NCBI GenBank assembly: GCA_041497995.1
Contig: JBGQHM010000271.1
Coordinates: 1-9,314, forward strand
Direction of reading: 5' to 3'
DNA from: DATKMS01 sp041497995
GTDB taxonomy: Bacteria > Desulfobacterota > Binatia > HRBIN30
DNA length: 9,314 bases
This document shows, one piece after another, positions 1 through 6,073 of this stretch. How positions within the stretch are numbered: the first letter of the stretch is position 1; the number at the start of each line of letters is the position of its first letter. The notes beneath the pieces are model-generated. The model was given only the letters and a program-made list of their open reading frames with translations. It was not told the DNA's origin and ran no database searches. Position numbers and translations under genes: made by a program.

Positions 1-18
1 ATCCCCTGTTAGTCTAGC

Positions 19-34
19 TTGGTCGGGTGACCAA
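19..34. promoter_or_regulatory. Palindromic operator candidate upstream of the TetR-family gene
   Basis: The 16 bases TTGGTCGGGTGACCAA form a perfect inverted repeat with 6-bp arms (TTGGTC/GACCAA) around a 4-bp centre. The site ends 6 bases before the GTG at 41. TetR-family proteins usually bind short palindromes of this size next to their own genes, so autoregulation and control of the following P450 operon are inferred. No second copy was noticed elsewhere in the window. A gene leaving leftward from beyond the window edge could share the site. Confidence 0.6.
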
Positions 35-40
35 TATCAT

Positions 41-757
41 GTGCGTATGATTCGCGCTCATTGGAGGAAGTCCGGTCGCCCCGTCGCGCGGGCGACCCGC
101 CTGGCGACGGCAGATGAGCCCAAGGCCCGTTCCCGTGGACGGCGGTCGGCCGCAGAGGCGGCCGACACACGGGGGCGACTCCTGCGTCAGGCGCAGCGAC
201 TGTTTGCGCGCAAGGGATACGGCGCCACATCGCTGCGCGAGTTGGCCAAGGTTGCCGGTGTGCGGTTGTTCACCGTCCAGCACCACTTCGGGTCCAAACA
301 GCAGCTATACGCGGAGATCATCCGTCGCTGGGATGACGAAGTGCAGCTGCTCCTCTCCCGTGTCGTGAGCAAGTCCGCAGAATCCACTCATCTGGTCGAA
401 CGCGTTGTCGACGCGCTCTTTGATTTCTTCTTGGCCAACCGGGCACGGGTGGCGCTCAACGCCCGAGCCGTGCTGGGTGAGGGCGTGCCGCGGCGGCTGG
501 TGCTGCCCGATAGCAATTGGGTGCGTGTCGTCAACGCCAACATGGAAACCCATCAGCTGACCGCGTCCGGTCTGGACACCGGCCTGCTGTTGATCACCGT
601 CGAAGGCATCCTGCACAATCACGTGCTTGCCGCGCCACACTACCGACATCTGTTCGGACGCGATGTGACCGATGCCGCGGTCGCGGGGCGCGTGAAGCGG
701 CATCTGACGCAGGTGATCCTCCGACTCGTCGGTGGGAACAGCGCGCAGCTTCAATGA
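41..757 (+). CDS. TetR/AcrR-family transcriptional regulator
   Basis: A 238-residue DNA-binding repressor candidate. Residues about 43-90 form the usual TetR N-terminal domain: an amphipathic first helix (TRGRLLRQAQRLFARKGY), then a helix-turn-helix with TSLRELAKVAGV followed by the recognition segment VRLFTVQHHFGSKQQLY. The C-terminal part (about 95-238) is the variable ligand-binding and dimerisation domain, so the ligand cannot be named. About 40 basic, low-complexity residues precede the domain, which is longer than usual. The only start codons in frame are GTG 41 and ATG 47, neither with a convincing ribosome binding site, and no later start is available before the domain. A purine-rich GGAGGAAG at 63-70 has no in-frame start behind it. 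The gene ends 18 nt before the P450, so the two are probably co-transcribed. Family certain; exact start uncertain. Confidence 0.88.
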   Translation: MRMIRAHWRKSGRPVARATRLATADEPKARSRGRRSAAEAADTRGRLLRQAQRLFARKGYGATSLRELAKVAGVRLFTVQHHFGSKQQLYAEIIRRWDDEVQLLLSRVVSKSAESTHLVERVVDALFDFFLANRARVALNARAVLGEGVPRRLVLPDSNWVRVVNANMETHQLTASGLDTGLLLITVEGILHNHVLAAPHYRHLFGRDVTDAAVAGRVKRHLTQVILRLVGGNSAQLQ

Positions 758-775
758 CCCTGGAGGTGAGACCCT

Positions 776-1945
776 ATGCCGACTGACATGGAACTCTTTG
801 GTGGCACGATGATGAGTCCTATCGTGGATCCGTACTCCGTCTATCGGCGGCTCCGGCGAGAGCAGCCCGTTATCTGTGTCGAGGGCCTCCTCGGACGCGA
901 CCACCTGGTCACGCGCTATGACGACGTGCTTGCCATCCTCAAGAACCCCGCGCTCTTCTCGTCGCGCGCGAATGCTCGCGGCGCCGGGTTGGTCATGGGG
1001 CGCACGATCCTCGAAATGGATGGGCGTGAGCATATCCGCCACCGGACCTTGATCACCCCGTTCTTTGCGCCCAGCGCTCTGCGCGAGGGCGTGGAGGCAA
1101 TGATCGCGTCGACGGTGCATGACTTGATCGACCAGTTCGCAGCTGACGGGCGCGCTGATCTCGTCCCGCAGTTCACCTTCACGTTTCCGATGCGCGTGAT
1201 CGCTCATATCATCGGCATCCCGGTCGATGACTTCGCCACCTTTCATCATTGGGCAGCGGATCTGCTGCGCATCGGCGACGACCCCGAGAAAGGTTTCGCG
1301 GCATCGGCATGGCTCGTCGAGTACCTGCGTCCGATTCTCGCGCAGCGCCGGGCCGCACCGGACGCCGGCCTCCTGAGTGCGCTCCTGCACACCGAGATCG
1401 ACGGCCAGCGGCTCACCGACGAAGAGGTGCTCAGCTTCCTCCGGCTGCTGCTGCCCGCGGGTGCCGAGACGACCTATCGGCTGCTCGGTAGCACGCTCTT
1501 TGCCTTGTTGACGCACCCCGACCAGCTCGAGGAAGTTCAGGCTGATCGCTCGAAACTCGATCTGGCGATCCAGGAAACGCTGCGTTGGGAGGCCCCCATA
1601 CAGTATGTATCGCGCGAGACGACTGCAGCTGCGACCGTCGCCGGCATCGACATCGCGGCCGGCGAGCTGGTGTCCGCAGCCTTGGGGTCGGCCAACCGTG
1701 ACGAGCGTCACTTCGAGGATCCGGACCGATTCGACTTGCATCGACGTCTCGACGACCACCTCGCCTTCGGACTGGGGCCGCACTTCTGTGCCGGCTCGCA
1801 CCTGGCGCGCGCCGAGGCCCGCATCGCGTTGGGCGCACTCCTGGACCGGTTGCGGAATCTGCGGCTCGACCCCGCGCAGCGACCACAGGTGGTCGGGCTT
1901 GCCTTACGCTCACCTGACCGGCTACCGGTGCGCTTCGATCCGTAG
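776..1945 (+). CDS. Cytochrome P450 (class I type, soluble bacterial)
   Basis: Haem-thiolate monooxygenase of 389 residues, normal for a soluble bacterial P450. The I-helix oxygen-activation motif AGAETT is at residues 228-233, the K-helix ExxR (ETLR) at 267-270, and the haem loop FGLGPHFCAG at 331-340 with the iron-ligating Cys338. The helix-C type motif GREHIRHRTLITPFF near residue 83 is also present. There is no membrane anchor and no fused reductase domain, so it needs an external ferredoxin and reductase, which are not encoded here. The ribosome binding site GGAGGTGAG (762-770) lies 5 nt before ATG 776; a second ATG at 788 is less well placed. All key residues are present, so it is probably active. 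The neighbouring dehydrogenase remnant and hydrolase suggest hydroxylation as an early step on a hydrophobic substrate. The CYP family number cannot be assigned from reading alone. Confidence 0.95.
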   Translation: MPTDMELFGGTMMSPIVDPYSVYRRLRREQPVICVEGLLGRDHLVTRYDDVLAILKNPALFSSRANARGAGLVMGRTILEMDGREHIRHRTLITPFFAPSALREGVEAMIASTVHDLIDQFAADGRADLVPQFTFTFPMRVIAHIIGIPVDDFATFHHWAADLLRIGDDPEKGFAASAWLVEYLRPILAQRRAAPDAGLLSALLHTEIDGQRLTDEEVLSFLRLLLPAGAETTYRLLGSTLFALLTHPDQLEEVQADRSKLDLAIQETLRWEAPIQYVSRETTAAATVAGIDIAAGELVSAALGSANRDERHFEDPDRFDLHRRLDDHLAFGLGPHFCAGSHLARAEARIALGALLDRLRNLRLDPAQRPQVVGLALRSPDRLPVRFDP

Positions 1946-1970
1946 AGCGCCGAGGGAGGGGACACCTTCT

Positions 1971-2809
1971 ATGCGCAAGCTCGCCTCATACGACGGCATC
2001 ACCGCACTCATCACCGGCGCCTCCAGCGGGATCGGACGACTCCTGGCATTGCGCCTGGCTACGGCGGGCGCGCGTGTGGCGCTGGTGGCCCGCCGGGCTG
2101 ATCTCCCGTGAACAACGCCGGCTACGGATACCACCGACGCTTTCTCGACTGGGATCTCGACGACATTGAGCGAATGATGCGCGTCAACTACTTCGGCGCA
2201 CTGTACCGGACCAAGGCGCTGCTGCCGCAGATGGTCGAATAGCAGCGCGGCTGGATCGTCTTGATGTGCGTCAACTTCTTCTCCAGTGTGTGGACGACGC
2301 TGGCCGTCATCCCTCACATGCTCACCCAAGGCTGCGGCACCATCGTGAACATCTCTTCAATCTCGGCAAAGGTGTCTCCGCCACGCGAGACAGCCTACGC
2401 GGCTTCAAAGTGCGCGATGGAAGGTTTTGCCGCGGGGCTGTGGAATGACCTCGCCGGATCGAACATTCACGTCGCGATCGTCGTGCCCGGCGCGATCGAT
2501 ACTGAGATCTGGGACAAAGACGAGACGCCGAGCGCATACAAAGGCCGTCGGCACCCGGTACGCATCGTGACCGCCGCAATCATGGAAGCCATCGAACAAC
2601 GCCGTCACGAGATCATCGTTCCGAAGCGCAGCCCGCAGCTGGTTACGGCGCGCCTGTTGCGTTTCTTCGCTCCATCAGTCCTGCGGGCCGGCATGACATG
2701 GACGGAGCCGGTGCCCGCTGAAGTCGTAGAAGGCGCCCGGGCGCGGGCGCGAGAACGTTTCGGCCCCCGCACAGCGCAGAAGTGGGCGCCGCAGCGGAAA
2801 GAGCAATGA
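1971..2809 (+). pseudogene. Chimeric, disrupted short-chain dehydrogenase/reductase (SDR)
   Basis: An SDR locus in at least three pieces. Piece 1 (1971-2108, frame of ATG 1971, ribosome binding site GGGAGGGG at 1954-1961) starts normally with the cofactor motif TGASSGIG at residues 15-22, runs to ...LVARRAD and stops at TGA 2109. Piece 2 (2108-2239, another frame) resumes at VNNAGYG, so about 46 codons between the end of beta-2 and beta-4 are missing. It continues through MRVNYFGALYRTKALLPQM to an in-frame TAG at 2240-2242. Piece 3, same frame, reads QRGWIVLM and then CVNFFSSVWTTLAVIPHM, which is the same SDR segment again with different sequence. It then carries NISS, YAASK (catalytic Tyr and Lys) and VVPGAIDTE to the stop at 2807. 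Pieces 1-2 and the end of piece 3 therefore seem to come from two different SDRs. The third piece could be translated alone from TTG 2261 or ATG 2264 but lacks the cofactor-binding half. Its stop overlaps the next gene's ATG. Confidence 0.85.
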
Positions 2810-3915
2810 GTCGAGGCGCAACTCAAGCGGGTTTCGTGCGAGGCATGGCAACGCTTGCAGCCGCTCTGTTCACGCTCGGCCGATCATACCGCCGCTTCGA
2901 CTGGAGTACCGGAGAGGATGAGCGCCACACGGCGCGCACCGCGGATGGTTGGAACCTGGCCTTGTACCGTTACCGGGCTGTGGGAAAGCCCCATCCGTTC
3001 CCCGTTATCTGCAGCCACGGCATGGCCGGCAGCCACTTCATCTTCGATCTCCACCCGCGCTACTCACTAGCCCGGTACCTGGCGCAGCACGGCTTCGACA
3101 CCTGGCTCGTCGACTTGCGGGGTCGAGGTGACAGCTGGCCGGACGGCGGTTCTGATCCGCGCCTGCAGTGGGGCTTCGACGACTTCGTCGCGCGCGATCT
3201 GCCGGCGACGGTGAGCCGGGTGTGCGAACTTGCGGGCGCCGATCAGGCGTTCTGGCTCGGCATGGAGATGAGCGGTCAGACGTTGTACGCGGCGGCGATT
3301 CTCGGCACCGCGAGCCGCGTGCGCGGCGCCGTGACCTGCGGCTCGCCCGTCCTCACGCCTGCAAGTGCGCTCGTGCCCGGCGTCACCTCTGCGCCGAAGA
3401 CGCGGCGCCACGGACGCGTTCCATTCCGCAGCGGTGCGCGCTTGGCAGGCCCGGTGCTGGCGTACGGGGGCTTTGGTGTGCTGGAGAGTAGCTTCCGTCG
3501 ATGCAACAGCGATCCCCTCGCCGTCTCCCGTTACTTCCGCAACGGCATCCCCGACGAGGCGACGGATCTGGTCGATCAGTTTGCGGCCTGGATTCGTGAG
3601 AGCGTCATGTGGAGCCGCGACGCCTCGGCGGCCTATTCCGAGCGACTCGACGAGGTCAGGCTGCCGCTGCTCGTCATCGCTGCCGCGCGCGATCTGCAGC
3701 GCCCGCCCGAGGCGGTCCGTGCGGCCTTCGATGCATTTGGCAGCACCGACAAGACCTTCGTGCGTGCCGGCATTGCCACCGGCTTCAGTGTCGACTTCGG
3801 ACACGACGACCTCCTCGCGGGTCTCGCGGCACCCGCGGAAGTGTTTCCGCGCATTGCCAGCTGGCTCGCGGTGCGCAGCGGAGAGCCGGTCCAACTACGT
3901 GTCGTATCACGGTGA
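2806..3915 (+). CDS. Alpha/beta hydrolase-fold protein with altered nucleophile position
   Basis: A 369-residue protein. The ATG at 2806 overlaps the preceding stop (ATGA) and is preceded by GGAAAGAG, so I prefer it to the GTG at 2782. The fold is clear: the oxyanion-loop motif VICSHGMAGSHF near residues 67-78, LVDLRGRGDS near 105, the nucleophile-elbow position at 152-158, the acid-loop Asp296 (AARDLQRPPEAV) and the general-base His333 (FGHDDLL). Homologues of this type normally read GHSMGG at the elbow; here it is GMEMSG, with Glu154 in place of the catalytic Ser. His and Asp are kept. The protein could be a non-hydrolytic binder, an enzyme using an acidic nucleophile, or inactive. A basic and hydrophobic N-terminus (residues 10-25) is too weak for a confident signal peptide. 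The next gene begins 26 nt after the stop, so the two are probably co-transcribed. Confidence 0.85.
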   Translation: MSRGATQAGFVRGMATLAAALFTLGRSYRRFDWSTGEDERHTARTADGWNLALYRYRAVGKPHPFPVICSHGMAGSHFIFDLHPRYSLARYLAQHGFDTWLVDLRGRGDSWPDGGSDPRLQWGFDDFVARDLPATVSRVCELAGADQAFWLGMEMSGQTLYAAAILGTASRVRGAVTCGSPVLTPASALVPGVTSAPKTRRHGRVPFRSGARLAGPVLAYGGFGVLESSFRRCNSDPLAVSRYFRNGIPDEATDLVDQFAAWIRESVMWSRDASAAYSERLDEVRLPLLVIAAARDLQRPPEAVRAAFDAFGSTDKTFVRAGIATGFSVDFGHDDLLAGLAAPAEVFPRIASWLAVRSGEPVQLRVVSR

Positions 3916-3941
3916 ACCGGAGTCGCTCAGGAGAGAGACGA

Positions 3942-5277
3942 ATGACAGCGGACGTGATTGTGATCGGAGCCGGCATGGCTGGTGTTACCGCGGCGCGCGA
4001 GCTTGCCCGTCACGGCCTTGCAGTCGCCGTGGTCGAGGCGCGCGACCGGACGGGTGGACGCATGTACTCGGTGCGTGACTTCTGCGGTGCGCCCGTGGAG
4101 GGCGGTGCCGAGTTCGTCCATACCGGCGATGCCGAGATCTGGCCGGAGATTCGCGCCGCCGCACTCGCCGTGCGGCCCTGCCCGCTGGCTCGTAACAGCA
4201 TGTTCAACCTGGGCGGCCGCACACTCTGGCTTCCCTGGATCCTCCTGCAACCGGGCGTCTGGCCCAGCTTCCCCATCCTGCGGCGGATCCGGCGCATCGG
4301 ATCGCAGGACATGTCGGCGCGCGAGTTCATCGAACGCCACCGCTTTCGCGGTCAGGCGCGCATCATGGCCGAGATGACGCTGACGGCACACCTCCCGGGC
4401 AGCGTCGACGAGGTGGGTGTGCGGGGATTGGTCGAGGATCGTGTCCTCAAACTGGAGACCGGTTCCTACCACCGCGTCGCGGACGGATATGACCGACTGC
4501 CCACCTACATCGGCCAGGGTCTCGACATCCACCTCGGCTTCGTGGTCGAGACCATCTGCTGGGCGCCGGACGGGGTGCGCGTGGTAGCGAGCGATGGCCA
4601 GGAGCTCTCGGCGCGCGCCGCGATCTCGACCCTGCCGTTTGGTGTGCTCAAGTCGGGTGCCGTCCGCTTCGTCCCCGAGCTCCCGGAGCACAAGCGGTCC
4701 ACGTTTGCGCATCTCGAGATGGGGCCCGTCCTCAAGCTGCTCCTGCACTTCAAAGAACCCTTCTGGCCGCGGTGGCTCACCAACCTCGGCTGCGGCACGG
4801 GGCCCGTGACGCTCTACTGGCCGGTGTTCTACGGGGCCAACGACCTGCCGGCCGTGCTCACCGCCTACTGCACGGGTCCCCGAGCGGCACATCTCTCGGG
4901 GCTCGGCGAAGAGGCGGCGGTGGATGTGGTGCTGGCCGACCTGCAGCGTCTCTTTCCGAAGGCCGACCCGCGACAGAATGCTCCTGGCCTGGCGGCGCAT
5001 CGACTGGGCCACCGACCCGTTCGCGTGCGGCGGCTACACCTTCATGCGGCCCGGAGGCACCGGCGCACGCGGGCGGCTTGCTGCCGCGGACACCGGTGCG
5101 CTCTTCTGGGCCGGCGCGGCAACGGCGACGCCGACCATTGCGGACACTGTGCAGGCCGCGTACCTGAGTGGGCTGCGCGCCGCGGCCGAGGTGCGAGCGT
5201 TTCTCGGTGCCGAGCAAATGAGTTTCCATAACTCGGGCGAGATGGAGGGACACGATGACTATGGAGAAAAACTATGA
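3942..5277 (+). pseudogene. FAD-dependent amine-oxidase-family flavoprotein, single-base frameshift
   Basis: A flavin oxidase of the monoamine-oxidase/polyamine-oxidase superfamily, 444 residues if the shift is corrected. Start ATG 3942 follows AGGAGAGAG (3929-3937). The N-terminal Rossmann motif is VIVIGAGMAG (residues 5-14, glycines 9, 11, 14), with Glu32 for the ribose and the RTGGR motif at 36-40. STLPFGVLKSG is the conserved mid-protein FAD-side segment. The reading frame changes at 4977/4978: one extra A in cagaatg. Reading ATG 4978 onward restores LLAWRRIDWATDPFACGGYTFMRPGG and the C-terminal FAD motif LFWAGAATATPT...AAYLSGLRAA, ending at TGA 5275. Unshifted, translation runs out of family to 5231. 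The C-terminal motif has GAAT where the family usually has GEAT. No slippery heptamer is seen at the site, so this is a mutation or a sequencing error rather than programmed shifting. Substrate unknown; not necessarily an amine. Confidence 0.85.
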
Positions 5278-5281
5278 CTGA
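5244..5281 (+). other. Strong ribosome binding site leading into an 8-codon frame (lost gene start?)
   Basis: GGAGGGA (5244-5250) sits 4 nt before ATG 5255, a better initiation signal than most real genes in this window have. The frame reads MTMEKNYD and stops at TGA 5279-5281. It overlaps the end of the flavoprotein gene, as the next cistron of an operon often does. A near-repeat follows: ATGACT-ATG-GAGAAA at 5255-5269 and ATGACT-GAGAAA at 5274-5285. The most likely reading is the start of a former downstream gene cut off by a rearrangement. A short leader peptide is an alternative. Confidence 0.4.
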
Positions 5282-5284
5282 GAA

Positions 5285-5924
5285 ATGAAGTGTACAAAAC
5301 ATTTCCGTCGGCTTGATTTTTGTTTGCCTGACGGCAAGCGCGGCTTTTGCGCAGCAAACCACCGCCTTCACCTATCAGGGCCAACTGACCGACGCCGGCA
5401 CTCCGGCAAACGCGAGTTACGACCTGCGCTTTGCGCTCTTCGACAGCGCGGCGGGCGGGACGCAGATTGGTTCGACACAAACCGTTCCGACTGTGTCGGT
5501 CAGCGGCGGCCTCTTCACGGTGACGCTCGACTTCGGCGCCAACGCGTTCCCCGGCGCCAACCGGTTCGTGGAGATCGCGGTGCGACCCAACGGCGGCGGC
5601 AGCTTCACGACGCTGGCGCCGCGCCAGCAGATCAGTTCCTCGCCCTACGCGATTCGCTCCCGGTGGGTACGCTCGCGGCCGGGATGCGCTGGAAGATGCA
5701 GAGCAGGAAGGGGAGATACAGCTCTTTGCGCACCTGAGCGAGCATACCGCGCCGCACGTGGCGGCACGCAGGCGGAAGTCGAGCAGTTGCAGCGAGCGAA
5801 GAGCACACAGGTGGAGGCGCTCAAAACCCAAAACGCTGCGTTGGAAGCTCGGCTGGCCGCGCTTGAGCAAGCCGTGCAGCGCAGCGCGCCGTCGCCTCTG
5901 CTTCCAGTTGTGGCAGGACGCTGA
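5285..5924 (+). pseudogene. Remnant of a secreted FTYQG/coiled-coil protein (S74 tail-type family)
   Basis: The frame open from TTG 5313 gives 203 residues: a hydrophobic core and AxA cleavage site (CLTASAAFA|QQ), then TTAFTYQGQLTDAG, DLRFALFDSAAGGTQIG, GLFTVTLDFGANAFPGANRF and SSPYAIRS at about 111-116. This is the N-terminal beta domain of large secreted proteins common in soil bacteria, which I recall as often 500 or more residues, with a C-terminal S74-type self-processing domain and a terminal coil. Here residues about 117-150 are compositionally odd (Arg/Cys/Ala-rich) and join directly to a coiled coil (153-189, EALKTQNAALEARLAALEQAV). The central region is therefore deleted. The expected basic signal-peptide start, MKCTKHFRR from ATG 5285, is in another frame, as if one base had been inserted near 5310. 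There is no good ribosome binding site for TTG 5313. Probably non-functional. The AT-richer start (5255-5325) differs from its surroundings. Confidence 0.6.
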
Positions 5925-5960
5925 GGTCGGCGCCCATCGCATCAGGGCGTTCGCTCAGCG
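5919..5960. terminator. Stem-loop between convergent genes, possible terminator
   Basis: CGCTGAG (5919-5925) pairs with CTCAGCG (5954-5960), and inside it CGCCC (5931-5935) pairs with GGGCG (5945-5949). Only small internal gaps and a 9-nt loop remain. The outer arm covers the stop codon of the + strand remnant, and the structure lies about 114 nt past the end of the - strand glycosidase. There is no T-run on either side, so it does not match a classic intrinsic terminator. Confidence 0.35.
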
Positions 5961-6073
5961 ACAAGAGCAGATTCACGACCGTGTTCTGCAGCGCCTGGCG
6001 GTGCTCAGCGAGTGATACGATCCGCGCTTGCGCAGCGTCAGCAGTGCGGGGTGCCCACCTTGGTGTTGGCATT

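Noticed and set aside
305..1801. A 498-codon open frame on the minus strand opposite the regulator and P450
   Set aside because: It mirrors the codon bias of the P450 gene, has no recognisable domain or ribosome binding site, and the + strand P450 has every family motif.
2261..2809. A stand-alone functional SDR from the TTG at 2261
   Set aside because: It lacks the cofactor-binding glycine motif and the NNAG strand, so it cannot form a working dehydrogenase alone.
3067..3894. A 275-codon minus-strand frame opposite the hydrolase
   Set aside because: The same shadow effect; Arg/His/Gly-rich composition without domain features.
4968..4980. Programmed frameshifting in the flavoprotein gene
   Set aside because: No slippery heptamer, no stimulatory stem-loop noticed, and family members are made in one frame.
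3927..5012. A 361-codon minus-strand frame opposite the flavoprotein
   Set aside because: A high-GC shadow; the + strand sequence has clear FAD-binding motifs and the minus frame has no family features.
5821..6072. An 83-codon minus-strand frame starting 1 nt after the glycosidase stop (AEHRQALQNTVVNLLLSLSERPD)
   Set aside because: Its position and part of its sequence look plausible for a small downstream gene, but its second half is antisense to the coiled coil of the + strand remnant, it has no clear ribosome binding site and no family is recognised. Left out for lack of support.
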